Of a stretch of 64,000 bases of DNA, positions 31,332-41,749 are shown piece by piece. Below the pieces are notes generated by a model, which was given only the letters and a program-made list of their open reading frames with translations, ran no database searches and was not told where the DNA came from. The DNA comes from a virus, in the IMG/VR virus record IMGVR_UViG_3300005533_000009, positions 1-64,000 of that record; one strand, written 5' to 3'. Made by a program: the position numbers and the translations under genes. Numbering within the stretch: position 1 is the first letter of the stretch; each line of letters opens with the position of its first letter.

Positions 31332-32094
31332 TCGTAAAGATACTTACCAACTTTATCAATGTCCCCAAGAATTTCAAGATAGGCTAAATGAAGTTGGTGG
31401 TTTTAACCGCTACGACATGCCCAATTTTATAGTACGTTGGGGTCAAGGCGGTGAAGACGAGTGCTTATATCGCGCAGGGGGACATTGGCACCCGGAGAAT
31501 CAGCCCTCCTTTAAAGGTTATAGAGATTTACTTATTGGTCATGGTAGCCCTTGCTGGCTCCTGATGCAATGGGAAGACGCTGTAGTTTATGGAACCCCCG
31601 AAAGCTACTATGTAGGAAACTACGATGACGAAACAGGATTACAAACCCTAGGTGAGTATCCTTATCAAGGTAAATACAAAGTGCTTTACCATTTACAGTG
31701 GAGAGATATGAAGAATGGTAATATGAAAACAGAGCCTATGCCTCTGAATTCTTACCTGATTCAAACTATAGTTCCTATTATCATGATGGCAAAAGATATA
31801 TCTGATGCTAAAAAAATGGAAGCTATAAAGCAGCAAAAAGAACAAGAAGATAAAGCTGACCTTCAAATGATTGAAGACGTGATGAGAGACTCCTCTCTGT
31901 CGTTTAAAGGTCCAGTATCATATTCAAGACAAGGTTGCCGTACATCTATCATTGATAAAAAGGTAGAAGAAATGACTCATTACTGGAACAAAATGGTAAC
32001 CAATGCAAAACAACTAGGTCGAGGACTCAGTGCTCATACAGTAGACAGTGAGATTGGCCGACAACAGTGGATGACTCAAGGAGATAAAACTTAA
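31324..32094 (+). CDS. Hypothetical phage protein (256 aa)
   Basis: N-terminal half rich in Trp, Tyr and Gly (VRWGQGGEDECLYRAGGHW), C-terminal half helical and charged. No family recognised. Coupled to both neighbours (8 nt and 1 nt overlaps) in the head-completion region. Confidence 0.65.
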   Translation: MSNRKDTYQLYQCPQEFQDRLNEVGGFNRYDMPNFIVRWGQGGEDECLYRAGGHWHPENQPSFKGYRDLLIGHGSPCWLLMQWEDAVVYGTPESYYVGNYDDETGLQTLGEYPYQGKYKVLYHLQWRDMKNGNMKTEPMPLNSYLIQTIVPIIMMAKDISDAKKMEAIKQQKEQEDKADLQMIEDVMRDSSLSFKGPVSYSRQGCRTSIIDKKVEEMTHYWNKMVTNAKQLGRGLSAHTVDSEIGRQQWMTQGDKT

Positions 32095-33026
32095 TGGCTG
32101 ATGTTAACGCCGGAATTACAACTCGCCCAGATTTGACTAGGGCGAAAAACGAAGCATTTAATCTTGGTTATGAGTTTAATGCGTTCGATTATTTGCTAGG
32201 AAGAGCGCCAGAATACTATGTATACCTATATAATGTCTCAGAAGAAGTATACAAGGTTTCTAGACCTCCTATTGCAAAAGAAATTATTTTAGTTGGAAGA
32301 CCAAAGGGTAAGAAATTTCAAGTATGTGGTAGATTCCCACAGCCCATGGTTCTTCCTCGTACCAGCGTAGATCAGAGTGCTATGGGATTTGATACCTTAG
32401 ATGCCCGTCGTTTTGCTATGGACGTTATCAACTCAGAAAACCTGACTCTAAACCAAGATGCAGTTATTGACGCAAGAAATTCTTTTAGTGTTGGTCATGA
32501 TCTTGGTAAAAAGGGTGTATTCTGGAGTTTGAATGGTCCCGGCAACGTTGGTAAGCGTGGTCCTAATGGTGAAGAGCTATTAGCGGAACCCACCGAAAAA
32601 GAAATTAATCGTGCCTATGATCGTATGGAAGGTTATTATAAGTTCCTGATTGATCAAGCTGACACTGTACAAGCATCTGCTCCTGCTAAGCTCGGGGAAA
32701 TTCTATCCCCAGAGCATCACGCAGCATGTGAGTACTTTGGTGAAGAGCGTCAATGGCACGCTAAGAGAAGTCGTCCCGCAGATTGTCCTAATTGCGGTGC
32801 CCGTATTAAAGAGGGCATGGCTTACCATATTGATGCGTCCGGTGATCTATGTATCATTGATTGGGAACGCACTGTGAAATCAGGTAAGCGCACTCGTGCT
32901 CAGGCATTTGAAGCAACGGGTGATCCAAAGTTCGCTCCTAAGGAAGCTACAGTAGCAGTTGCAGAGGTGCCTCAGACACCCGCAGCCCCTAAGGTTGTAA
33001 GACCTACTGGTATTCCGTCAGAGTAA
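32094..33026 (+). CDS. Hypothetical virion-region protein with zinc finger (310 aa)
   Basis: Contains a CPNCGARIKEGMAYH zinc motif at ~235-250 and an ALPAP-rich end. The middle is charged and helical. Translationally coupled to the upstream gene (AATGG overlap). No family recognised. Confidence 0.65.
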   Translation: MADVNAGITTRPDLTRAKNEAFNLGYEFNAFDYLLGRAPEYYVYLYNVSEEVYKVSRPPIAKEIILVGRPKGKKFQVCGRFPQPMVLPRTSVDQSAMGFDTLDARRFAMDVINSENLTLNQDAVIDARNSFSVGHDLGKKGVFWSLNGPGNVGKRGPNGEELLAEPTEKEINRAYDRMEGYYKFLIDQADTVQASAPAKLGEILSPEHHAACEYFGEERQWHAKRSRPADCPNCGARIKEGMAYHIDASGDLCIIDWERTVKSGKRTRAQAFEATGDPKFAPKEATVAVAEVPQTPAAPKVVRPTGIPSE

Positions 33027-33112
33027 ACAAGCTTGGCATTTGAAAATCATAGCCAAGTAAGCGTTCTGAGTCCGTTGAACGGTTCTGATCGTAAGATGCC
33101 ATGTAACATTTG

Positions 33113-33160
33113 CGCCACTCTGCCGAGGTTGTAATTACTTCCGGTAGGGTGGCGCTTTTC
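33113..33160 (+). terminator. Rho-independent terminator
   Basis: GCGCCAC...GTGGCGC with inner TGCC/GGTA pairing, followed by TTTTCTATTTT. The spacer before it also holds CTTGGC/GCCAAG and CCGTTGAACGG hairpins. It separates the head genes from the tail genes. Confidence 0.8.
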
Positions 33161-33177
33161 TATTTTATGGAGAGCGC

Positions 33178-34041
33178 ATGAGCAGCCCGACAATTAATAT
33201 ACCATCGAATACAGGGGATACTTCCCTTCTGACCATTATGAATCTCGTGCGTGCTTATGTAAACGACTCTCAAGCTGGAGCCACAAGCACACCGGGAGAA
33301 GGACAGGTATTTACTGATAATCCTGCTATTTCACCTTTTACACAACCATTTCTTAATGCATCCATCAGAGAGTTATACAGAGAGTTAAGAAACGTTGGAC
33401 AGCCTACTTTACTTAAAGACAACGTGATCGTATCTGGTCTTACTCCACTTAACAGCTTGGAGAATGGACTAGGTGGGCCTAACCCTGATGTGCAGACGTA
33501 TTTAAGTTTTAACGGGTACTTTGACGGTTTGACTTTAAATTCAAACCTTAAATTACCTGCCGATATGATTTACCCTGTAAGACTATGGGAAAGACAGACT
33601 GGTTCCAACGACATATTTGTACCCATGGAACAACCTCAGTTTGGTCTACCATCCTGCTATCAAGGTCCAAAGCTTTGTTACTGGGAATGGAGAAATGATA
33701 ATATCTGGTTTGTAGGTGCTACACAAACTAATGACGTTAGAATGCGTTACTGGTGTACACTTGCTACCTTCTTTAGTCAAACCTTGGATTTTGCTTCTAC
33801 TTACGTGCCTATCATTGATTGCACTGACGCAGTAGCTTTAAAGACCGCAGTAAAGTATGCGGTGATGTTGGGTAGTCCCGGTTTGAACGACCTTAAAGTG
33901 TTGGCTGCTGATGCTATGTTCCAATTGAAGAATGGAATCACTCGCAGACAACAAAGTATTGATTACGCTAGGCCTCCGTATGGAAGTTACAATGGTGGAG
34001 ATTCTTATACGAACGGCACCTATAATTTATTCTGGCAATAG
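33178..34041 (+). CDS. Head-tail connector or tail adaptor candidate
   Basis: 287 residues. The N-terminal part TIMNLVRAYVNDSQ and NASIRELYRELRNVGQPTL looks like the helical start of podovirus-type adaptor proteins that plug onto the portal; a beta-rich middle follows. No decisive motif. First gene after a terminator, GGAGAG upstream. Confidence 0.45.
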   Translation: MSSPTINIPSNTGDTSLLTIMNLVRAYVNDSQAGATSTPGEGQVFTDNPAISPFTQPFLNASIRELYRELRNVGQPTLLKDNVIVSGLTPLNSLENGLGGPNPDVQTYLSFNGYFDGLTLNSNLKLPADMIYPVRLWERQTGSNDIFVPMEQPQFGLPSCYQGPKLCYWEWRNDNIWFVGATQTNDVRMRYWCTLATFFSQTLDFASTYVPIIDCTDAVALKTAVKYAVMLGSPGLNDLKVLAADAMFQLKNGITRRQQSIDYARPPYGSYNGGDSYTNGTYNLFWQ

Positions 34042-34050
34042 GAGTTAGTG

Positions 34051-34782
34051 ATGGCAAACGTACCAACCTTTTTTAGAGATGACGGTTTTGTAAAAGGAAC
34101 ATTAGGACCAGCCGTACCGGGAGCGCAAGTTTTCGTAGTACAGCAGCCTGCAAATGTGCCTTCTAGCTTAACCGCAGCTAATCCTACTCCTACCCCACTC
34201 CAAAATATTTTTAGTGATCCAAACGGGTTAGTGCCTATAACCCAGCCTATTATAACTGATGGTTTTGGGCACTATGATTTTTATGTAACTCCCGGCACTT
34301 ATACAGTGTGTGTTTATCTTAATGGTCTATTGAGTCAATCTTACCCAGATCAAACAATCGGTTTGGGTGGAGGGTTAGTTGCTGGTAATGGAATTACTAT
34401 CAACGGTACTACCATCGCATTAAGCCCACGAGTTGCCGCTATTAACTACACCATAGACGGTGGAGGATCAACCCCCGGCACTGGTGTTAAGGGCCAGTTA
34501 AGTATACCTTTTGCCTGTACGATTACAGGCTGGGTGATCACATCTGATGTATCAGGATCAGCCGTTGTAGATGTGTTGCGTTCAACATACGCGGGTTTTC
34601 CTACCACTGCTTCTATAGCGGGTACCGATAAACCAACTCTGTCTTCAGCGCAAAAGAATGAGAACTTAACTTTAACACAGTGGACTACAGCTATTAATGC
34701 TGGGGATCAACTACAGTTTAATTTGAACTCAGTTGCTACGGTAACAAGAATCAACGTTACCTTAAATATAACGGTGCCATAA
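34051..34782 (+). CDS. Tail appendage protein with carboxypeptidase-regulatory-like fold
   Basis: N-terminal domain VPTFFRDDGFVKGTLGPAVP through SDPNGLVPITQPIITDGFGHYDFYV resembles a prealbumin-like beta domain used in phage fibre and baseplate proteins. The C-terminal half is a beta sandwich-like region. Start ATG 34051 follows GGAGTTAGTG; ATG 34048 is equally possible. Paralogue of the frameshifted gene at 35539. Confidence 0.6.
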   Translation: MANVPTFFRDDGFVKGTLGPAVPGAQVFVVQQPANVPSSLTAANPTPTPLQNIFSDPNGLVPITQPIITDGFGHYDFYVTPGTYTVCVYLNGLLSQSYPDQTIGLGGGLVAGNGITINGTTIALSPRVAAINYTIDGGGSTPGTGVKGQLSIPFACTITGWVITSDVSGSAVVDVLRSTYAGFPTTASIAGTDKPTLSSAQKNENLTLTQWTTAINAGDQLQFNLNSVATVTRINVTLNITVP

Positions 34783-35534
34783 TGAGCATTGCATTAGCAC
34801 AATCGTTTCTTGGTGGGAATGGAAACACTACAAATACTACACCATTTACATTAAATACTAGTGCAACATTTCCTAGTAATGTAGCAGCCGGAAGCCTTAT
34901 ATTAGTGCATGGAGCAGCGAACGTTACCGCATCTACTTTAGGTAACCGTGAAATTCCAACCATGCAACCAGCGGTGCCGGGAGCGGCACAGTCGGATTGG
35001 GTACAGACTGCACAAACAGCCATAAATATAGCATCTCCAATTTCTGCGAGAGGAAATTATTTATATTACTTACAAAACTGTCCCGCTATATCAGCAGGAA
35101 GTACAATATCTGTTCCATGGATTTTTGCTGGTTCTGGCGTAACTCACACCATAACTGCTGAATTTGCTGTGTACGTATTCACTGGTGTATTAACAGCCGG
35201 AAACAAATTTACTGTCCAAGAGACTAACCATAATAATACTGGTACAGCCAGCACACCAAGCACTGCTAATCTTGTAATAGCTAACACTGATTTATGTGTA
35301 TGTTCATTCGTTGGAGATTCGGGCAATCTTTCGGCTGGTACTGGTTATACTCCCGGCATTAATATGTCTGTGGCTACATTTGGATCGTTGCAGTATATTC
35401 TTAATCAAGCTTCAGGGTCTATTGCAACCGCATTTTCTGGTGGTACTGAAGCAAATTGGGCTGCATCTGCTGCTGCGTTTAAACCAGCACCTCCAGCAAA
35501 AGGATTTTCTTTCGGATCAATTTTAGGAGCTTAA
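34782..35534 (+). CDS. Beta-rich tail fibre or receptor-binding candidate (250 aa)
   Basis: Gly/Ala/Ser/Thr-rich strands throughout. A short FSFGSILGA end could be an assembly tag. Start overlaps the preceding stop (ATAATG). Between two tail appendage paralogues, so probably part of the host-recognition apparatus. Confidence 0.55.
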   Translation: MSIALAQSFLGGNGNTTNTTPFTLNTSATFPSNVAAGSLILVHGAANVTASTLGNREIPTMQPAVPGAAQSDWVQTAQTAINIASPISARGNYLYYLQNCPAISAGSTISVPWIFAGSGVTHTITAEFAVYVFTGVLTAGNKFTVQETNHNNTGTASTPSTANLVIANTDLCVCSFVGDSGNLSAGTGYTPGINMSVATFGSLQYILNQASGSIATAFSGGTEANWAASAAAFKPAPPAKGFSFGSILGA

Positions 35535-35538
35535 TCTT

Positions 35539-36706
35539 ATGGCTGTACCAACTTACTTTAGAATGGATGGATGGGTTAAGTCAGTAACTGGTGCAGCCGT
35601 ATCTGGAGCCCAGATATATGTGGCAACCCAGCCAGCAAACACTGCGTTCCTTCCCCCATCTCCGTTAGCCACCTATTTACAGTGATCCTAACGGTTTAGT
35701 TCCTATAACACAACCTATTCTTACGGATGGCTTTGGACATTATGATTTTTACGTACTTCCCGGCACATACACAGTTGTAGTAGGGTTGAATGGACAGGTA
35801 TCTCAAGTATACCCCGATCAAAGTATAGGACAAGCTGGAGGAGGCACTAGCGGTACGGTTACCAGCGTAGGTTTAGTTGATAGCTCAGGATTTTTGACTA
35901 TCACTGGATCACCAGTAACTTCAGCAGGTAATATAAGCATTGCATTTGCTACTGAGCCTGCTAATAAAGTGTTCTCTGGACCTTCCAGTGGGCCTGCTGC
36001 ATCTCCTACCTTCCGTTCATTAGTATTGGCAGACCTTCCTAGCATAGGATTTTCAAACCTTACAGGAAATATTTCTGTTAACCAGATGAACAGTGGTACT
36101 AGCGCATCTTCTTCAACTTTTTGGAGAGGTGACGGTACATGGGTAGCAGCCGGAACAGCTTTTTCGACATCTGGACAGGGTTGGTTCTTCCCTGATTTGG
36201 GAATTATAGGAGCAAACACTTCTTCTTCTGGACAATACACCCCAGCAAACAACGACAACGAAGTATTGGCATATCAGTTTGTATTGTTAGCTTCTTACAC
36301 AATTAGAAAAATATCGGCTATACCTAATAGTGCTGGTGGTAATGGAAATGCTAGCTGCGCTATATATTCATTTGATGGAAACACAAAGTTAATAGATGCT
36401 GGAGCAAATGCATTCCCCGGCACACCGGGAGGATCAGTAGTAACTGTAAGTATTACACCTGTTACACTTAGCCCCGGTGTTTATTGGTTAGGATGCAGTT
36501 CCACAAATCACTTGATGACATCTGCTATGGGATTTACTTTGTCATCTGGTTCTGCTGGTTATTTTTCTATTGTCAACGGAAGCCAAGTACGTACAGGTAA
36601 GGCTGCTAATAGCATGTCTGGTGGAGCTATGCCATCTACTCTTGGAGCAATTTCATCTATTTCTGATCCAGCCTCAGGGTTTGCAAGATTCTTGTTTGAA
36701 TGTTAA
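35539..36706 (+). pseudogene. Tail appendage gene with a +1 frame break
   Basis: Frame 1 runs 35539-35685: PTYFRMDGWVK...SPLAT then stops. Frame 2 continues IYSDPNGLVPITQPILTDG to TAA 36706. Compared with the paralogue at 34051 (TPLQNIFSDPNGL), the alignment is unbroken if one T near 35674 is skipped. It could be a mutation, a sequencing error or a programmed +1 shift. The downstream ~270 residues are an intact beta-rich fibre-like region. Confidence 0.7.
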
Positions 36707-36708
36707 TG

Positions 36709-37395
36709 ACACACAAAATTTTAATAGCAATAGTTACTTGTAACGGTAGAGAAGATTGGGTAGAAGTAATTAGAAATACATGGATGCCCTTGGTAAAAGG
36801 AGCCGATGTACGGTTCTTTAAAGGTACAGAAGATTTGCACACTACAGAAGATAACTTTAGTGTGCAACTTAACTGTAGAGACGATTATCAAGGGCTTCCA
36901 AATAAAGTTCAAGAAATTGTCAAATGGGCATTAAATCATGAATATGATTATATGCTTAAGTGTGACGATGACGTGGTTATAAACCCTTGTAAGATACTTC
37001 GCTCGGGGTTCGAACAATACGATTTTGTTGGACACGAATGTGCGCCTAATAATCAGACCCCATGGGGATTCAATTATTGGCTGTCAAAAAAGGCTATGAA
37101 AATAGTGGCCGATGATATTCTCCCCAGCGATAATAACGATGAAGCTTGGGTATCCAGAGCGATGAATCGTAATGGTATACTACTAAAACACGATGACCGC
37201 TACATGCTGCATTACGGCAGAAACTTAGGAATAATGCCAGAGCGTAGATCGCTCAGAAAGCCTGTAGAAATGCCTAAGTATGAATCAGAAATATTTTCTT
37301 GGTGTATGCATAATCACAATGTAGACAGAAAGATACTGATTCAAGAGTTTATTAGGGTGTATGAACGAGAGGTTAAGACTCAGTGCCAAAGATAA
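36709..37395 (+). CDS. GT31-like glycosyltransferase
   Basis: Opens ILIAIVTCNGREDWVEVIRN and has the metal-binding DDD in MLKCDDDVVINPCKIL (~85-100), the layout of family 31 galactosyltransferases. Preceding ATG 36700 (MTHKI) is the alternative start. First gene of the sugar island. Its end overlaps the GIY-YIG gene by 13 nt. Confidence 0.7.
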   Translation, partial: THKILIAIVTCNGREDWVEVIRNTWMPLVKGADVRFFKGTEDLHTTEDNFSVQLNCRDDYQGLPNKVQEIVKWALNHEYDYMLKCDDDVVINPCKILRSGFEQYDFVGHECAPNNQTPWGFNYWLSKKAMKIVADDILPSDNNDEAWVSRAMNRNGILLKHDDRYMLHYGRNLGIMPERRSLRKPVEMPKYESEIFSWCMHNHNVDRKILIQEFIRVYEREVKTQCQR

Positions 37396-37922
37396 AAACA
37401 TTTTATACTTATATGTGGCTTAGAGAAGACGGAACTCCTTACTATGTAGGTAAAGGCAGTTATAAAAAGAGAGCCTTTGAAAGACACAAGGTTGGCAATA
37501 GAATACAATATGCTCCTCCAAAAGATCGTGTTCTTATTCAAGAATTTCCTACCGAACCTGATGCTTTTGAAGCAGAAAAGTTTTTGATTTTTTACTATGG
37601 TAGAAAAGATTTAGGGACAGGAATTCTTAGAAATCAAACAGATGGAGGAGAAGGAAATACAGGTACTTCTGAAGGACATAGAAAACAGGCAGAAGCTTTA
37701 AGGGGCAGAATATTTTCGGAAGAACATAGACGTAAGATAAGTGAATCCAAAAAAGGTAATAAAGCTCGTTTAGGTATAAGAAGGACGCATTGCAAAAGAG
37801 GTCATGAATTAGTTGAAAGTAATGTTTACTTGACTCCCAAAGGCAATAGAGAATGCAAAGTTTGTAAGTCTTTTATAGCTAAGGAATATTATAAAAGGAA
37901 AAAGACAAATGCAGCATCCTAA
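37383..37922 (+). CDS. GIY-YIG homing endonuclease
   Basis: 179 residues, GTG start directly on a GACTCAG heptamer. Core YTYMWLREDGTPYYVGKG, a NUMOD3-type segment (SEEHRRKISESKKGNKAR) and a C-terminal THC...GHELVESN...CKVC zinc module. Overlaps both flanking glycosyltransferase genes (13 and 14 nt). Confidence 0.9.
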   Translation: MPKIKTFYTYMWLREDGTPYYVGKGSYKKRAFERHKVGNRIQYAPPKDRVLIQEFPTEPDAFEAEKFLIFYYGRKDLGTGILRNQTDGGEGNTGTSEGHRKQAEALRGRIFSEEHRRKISESKKGNKARLGIRRTHCKRGHELVESNVYLTPKGNRECKVCKSFIAKEYYKRKKTNAAS

Positions 37923-38868
37923 ATGTTATACATCTAGTGCCATAGGTGATGCACCTGATTTAAATAAAAATTTTATGAAAAGAGAAGAATCTGTAAGTAT
38001 ATATTGGGATGACGCCATTTTAAATCCCGAATATAACGATGATTCTTATTTTAAAGTTGTGCATCAGTGTGAGCCGCCAGAAACCTTAAACATAATAGAC
38101 AAGTTGATTGCTAATCACCGATTCTACGACCTTATAATGGCATGGGATGAACGAGTACTAAGAGAGTGCCCTAATGCTGTATTCCTTACTGAATCCGCAT
38201 GTAGTTGGCTACCTCGCAAATGGGACACAGTTGATCCATTCGGTGTGATGAATTGGGACGGTATAAAGCATAAAAATCCCGTAGAAATGAACTATGTACC
38301 TTGTGACGTGACCAAGAAAGAGTTTGCGGTTTCATTTCTTACCAGTTCTAAAAACTTTTTTCCCGGCCACAGACTTAGACAGGAAATCTATGAAGTATTG
38401 CCCGAATCTATTGGTGATCTTAGAGTATTTAAGCATCGCTCTCCTCCTATCATTCCTGATAAGAGGGCTGTTTTAGAACCATACATGTTCAGTATAGTAC
38501 CGGAGAATTCAAGACACAATGGATATTACTCAGAAAAAATCATTGATTGCTTCATCGCCAAAACCGTCCCTATCTACTGGGGAGCCCCAGATATCGGAGT
38601 ACATTTTGACGAAAATGGAATCATTACCTTCTCTACTACAGAAGGATTGCACAGGATACTATCCACGCTTACTAGAACATCATATGATTCATTACTATTG
38701 GCTATACAAAATAACTATGAACTTGCTTTAAAGGGCGTACACCAGTGGGACTTAATTGAGAACTACATAACTGCTGGGATTGAAAAGAAACGAACACAAG
38801 GTTCTGCGAGGGTTGAGTCTGTGCCTGCCGAAAAGAGCTTGATATACAGACCATTAAGAAAACAATGA
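37909..38868 (+). CDS. Family 10 fucosyltransferase
   Basis: 319 residues. The alpha-1,3/1,4-fucosyltransferase donor motif is clear: FSIVPENSRHNGYYSEKIID, then CFIAKTVPIYWGAPDI (~195-235). It would use GDP-L-fucose, which the genes at 40769 and 41730 make. The acceptor may be a virion protein or a glycan built by neighbouring transferases. Confidence 0.82.
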   Translation: MQHPKCYTSSAIGDAPDLNKNFMKREESVSIYWDDAILNPEYNDDSYFKVVHQCEPPETLNIIDKLIANHRFYDLIMAWDERVLRECPNAVFLTESACSWLPRKWDTVDPFGVMNWDGIKHKNPVEMNYVPCDVTKKEFAVSFLTSSKNFFPGHRLRQEIYEVLPESIGDLRVFKHRSPPIIPDKRAVLEPYMFSIVPENSRHNGYYSEKIIDCFIAKTVPIYWGAPDIGVHFDENGIITFSTTEGLHRILSTLTRTSYDSLLLAIQNNYELALKGVHQWDLIENYITAGIEKKRTQGSARVESVPAEKSLIYRPLRKQ

Positions 38869-39611
38869 CTCCTAGAGACACTACTATTGTGGTACTCAGT
38901 AAATATCCTACAATACTAGAACAGTTTGTAAAATACAAAGACCTCTATGCTAAAGACACTCGCTGTGTGCTGGTAGTAGATGGTGGAAGCATATTAAAAG
39001 AACATATCCCCTATGATTGGCATGTAGTGTACGGCCCACAAAAGTTTAGCATGGCTGGAAACGCTACGATGGGCTGGATGAATGTGCCCTACACCAATGA
39101 CATATTGTATATGGGAGATGATGTACTGTTCCAGCAGCCTAACACAGTCGAAGAGCTAAGAAGGCTGGCATATTCTGATCCTAAGATAGGAATGCTTTCC
39201 CCAAGAATAATTGGAGGGGCAGACAATCCTTTACAAAAGCAAGAGTCTGATAAAGAACTAATTTACTCTAACCGATACCTCGCTTTAGTATGCACTTTCA
39301 TAAAGCGTGAAGTGGTCGATAAGGTAGGGTATCTGGACGATAAGACATTTGTTGGATACGGCTGGGAAGATTGTGATTACTCTAGAAGAGTAGTTAATGC
39401 TGGTTACAAACTGGCCGTAGCGCCCCAACTGTATGTTCAACATGGAGTGTTTAGAGTTCAAAACCCAGAGACGGGTGAGGGAGTTACGGGTAGGGGAACT
39501 GAAACCTTTATGCGTAATGAGAATTGGGAATACGATAAGATTCAGGAACAAACCGACGTTAATAAATGGGCTTACGAACATAAGTGGAAAGATACTAAGC
39601 AGGAGTTTTAA
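38865..39611 (+). CDS. Family 2-like glycosyltransferase
   Basis: 248 residues. A DILYMGDDVLF acidic motif in the DxD position, a later GYGWEDCDYSRRVVNAG typical of the GT2 catalytic ED loop, and an N-terminal TTIVVLSKYP strand. Coupled to the fucosyltransferase gene (ATGA overlap). Confidence 0.72.
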   Translation: MTPRDTTIVVLSKYPTILEQFVKYKDLYAKDTRCVLVVDGGSILKEHIPYDWHVVYGPQKFSMAGNATMGWMNVPYTNDILYMGDDVLFQQPNTVEELRRLAYSDPKIGMLSPRIIGGADNPLQKQESDKELIYSNRYLALVCTFIKREVVDKVGYLDDKTFVGYGWEDCDYSRRVVNAGYKLAVAPQLYVQHGVFRVQNPETGEGVTGRGTETFMRNENWEYDKIQEQTDVNKWAYEHKWKDTKQEF

Positions 39612-40270
39612 TGCGAGTGTTATCTGGTGTACTTATATTTGCAATACCTGATCTTACTAGAATTTGTTTAAGATCATTAATAAGTACACCAACGGATGTA
39701 CTTGTGGTAGATAATTGCGCTCCTCAGGATGTAAAAGAGGAAGCTTACAGATACGGAGATAGAATCAAAGTCATAACTATGGCAGAGAATACGTACTGTA
39801 ACGGTGGCTGGAATGAAATCATGCAGTACGGATTAGAGCATGACTATGATCTTATAGGTCTAGGCTCTTCAGATGTTGAACTTCATCCCGGTTGGTACAA
39901 TCTGGTAATCAACAGGGCTACAGAGCATCCAGACGAAATTATTCTTCCGCGAGTAGGAGAACCTGTAAGTAACGCCGATATAAACAACGTTACTATAGCC
40001 TCTTCTACTCCGGGGTTTTTCACTTTCCTACCAAAACAGGCAGTAGCACAGGTTTACCCTATACCAAGAGGCTTAAGACATTGGTTTGGGGATGAATACA
40101 TGTTTACCATACTAAGACAGATTGGATGGAAGACAGTTATTCTCAATGATTTTACAGCCTATCACCAATGGTCTTCTAATACAGCCCAGAACCCAGAGGC
40201 TTATAGAGTGATAGAGCAGGATAAACTAGAATGGCAACGACTCAGAAATCAGCACTTATTACAAAGATAG
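39611..40270 (+). CDS. Family 2-like glycosyltransferase
   Basis: 219 residues. VLVVDNCAPQ and AENTYCNGGWN give the GT-A nucleotide pocket, IGLGSSDVELHPGW the acidic motif, and HWFGDEYMFTILRQIGW a likely catalytic base region. One nucleotide overlap with the gene before. The 3' 40 nt are shared with a LAGLIDADG gene. Confidence 0.7.
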   Translation: MRVLSGVLIFAIPDLTRICLRSLISTPTDVLVVDNCAPQDVKEEAYRYGDRIKVITMAENTYCNGGWNEIMQYGLEHDYDLIGLGSSDVELHPGWYNLVINRATEHPDEIILPRVGEPVSNADINNVTIASSTPGFFTFLPKQAVAQVYPIPRGLRHWFGDEYMFTILRQIGWKTVILNDFTAYHQWSSNTAQNPEAYRVIEQDKLEWQRLRNQHLLQR

Positions 40271-40782
40271 ATAAAAAACCGGAAATACGTCAATTTACCA
40301 CAGCAGAAGCAGCTTGGTTAGCAGCGGTTATTGATGGAGAAGGAAGCTTTGGATTGTATAACTACGGGAAAGAAGGACGTAGAGTGATGATCCAAATGGG
40401 GAATACTAATAAAAGTTTTGTAGAAGAAATGCGAAGAGTTATAGGATGTGGTTCTTCTATACGTAGGGTATCTTTTGGTAAAAGTCATATTGGAAGAAAA
40501 CCTATGTATCATTATGTGTTGAAAGGCTCAGCAAGATGTTATTGGGTTTTATTTCAAATTGTTAGTTTTTTGATAATAAAAAAAGAAAAAGCCAAATCTA
40601 TATTGAACGAGTTAGAAACAAAGCCATTTGGCCGATGGGCGAATGCAACGCCAGAAGCAAGGAAAAAACAATCTGACAGACTTAAATTGCAGTGGAAAAA
40701 TCCAGCTATTAGAGCAAGACGTATGGCTGGCATAAAAAAGTCCATTGCCAGAAAAAAGAAGGCTAAAAATGGCAGAGCGTAA
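40231..40782 (+). CDS. Free-standing LAGLIDADG homing endonuclease
   Basis: 183 residues. The single helix motif [18 protein letters not shown] (~27-44) implies a homodimer. The basic C-terminus ([14 protein letters not shown]...KKSIARKKK) resembles a NUMOD DNA-binding tail. Start lies 40 nt inside the glycosyltransferase, end 14 nt inside the gmd gene. There is no intron around it. Confidence 0.88.
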   Translation: MATTQKSALITKIDKKPEIRQFTTAEAAWLAAVIDGEGSFGLYNYGKEGRRVMIQMGNTNKSFVEEMRRVIGCGSSIRRVSFGKSHIGRKPMYHYVLKGSARCYWVLFQIVSFLIIKKEKAKSILNELETKPFGRWANATPEARKKQSDRLKLQWKNPAIRARRMAGIKKSIARKKKAKNGRA

Positions 40783-41749
40783 AGTCGCCCTCGTTTCTGG
40801 AATCTCGGGCCAAGACGGATCATATTTGGCCGAATTACTTTTAGATAAAGGATATTCTGTACATGGAATTCTCAGACGATCTAGTAGCTTCAATACTGGC
40901 AGAATCGACCATATATTCGACAGATTACACCTCGTTTATGGTGATCTTACCGACTCTGGATCAATTGCAGAGATTGTTTCCTCAATTCGACCAACAGAAA
41001 TATACAATCTTGGTGCCCAATCTCATGTGCGCGTCAGTTTTGATGCACCCAGATACACAGCCGATGTGGATGCGATTGGAACCCTTAATTTATTGCAGGC
41101 TGTAAAGGCACATTCGCCCGAATCTAGAGTGTATCAGGCAAGTTCTAGTGAACTGTTTGGTATGCCGCTGGAAGTACCCCAAAGAGAAACAACCCCCTTT
41201 TACCCTCGTAGTCCTTACGGAGTGGCGAAGTTATTTGGTTATTGGACCGCAGTAAATTACAGAGAAAGTTACGGTATATTTGCCAGCAATGGCATATTGT
41301 TCAACCATGAATCGCCACGAAGAGGGGAAACCTTCGTATCCCGCAAGATCACTAAAGCTGTTGCTCGAATCCACCACGGATATGAGCACAGATTGCTACT
41401 TGGCAACCTCGACGCAAAGAGGGATTGGGGATACGCTAAAGAATACGTTGAATGTATGTGGAAGATGTTACAACATGAGAAACCAGACGATTTCGTGGTG
41501 GCTACTGGAGAAACCCACACGGTTAGAGACTTTGTTACTGAAGCTTTCGAGTATGTTGGTTTGGATTGGAGTTCCTTTGTTGGGATTGATCCTAAATATT
41601 ATCGTCCTGCCGAAGTGGATATACTACAAGGTGATGCTAGCAAAGCAAGAAATGCATTTGGATGGGAACCAAGAGTAAAGTTTAAAGAACTTGTCCGTCT
41701 GATGGTAGATCACGATATAAGGGAAGAATATGGCAGGACTCAGAGATAA
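40769..41749 (+). CDS. gmd: GDP-mannose 4,6-dehydratase
   Basis: 326 residues from ATG 40769. NAD(P)-binding [15 protein letters not shown], then [17 protein letters not shown], the catalytic SSSELFGMP and [11 protein letters not shown] (Tyr-x3-Lys), and the [20 protein letters not shown] signature. Makes GDP-4-keto-6-deoxymannose from GDP-mannose, the first step towards GDP-L-fucose. Overlaps the next gene by 20 nt. Confidence 0.93.
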   Translation: MAERKVALVSGISGQDGSYLAELLLDKGYSVHGILRRSSSFNTGRIDHIFDRLHLVYGDLTDSGSIAEIVSSIRPTEIYNLGAQSHVRVSFDAPRYTADVDAIGTLNLLQAVKAHSPESRVYQASSSELFGMPLEVPQRETTPFYPRSPYGVAKLFGYWTAVNYRESYGIFASNGILFNHESPRRGETFVSRKITKAVARIHHGYEHRLLLGNLDAKRDWGYAKEYVECMWKMLQHEKPDDFVVATGETHTVRDFVTEAFEYVGLDWSSFVGIDPKYYRPAEVDILQGDASKARNAFGWEPRVKFKELVRLMVDHDIREEYGRTQR

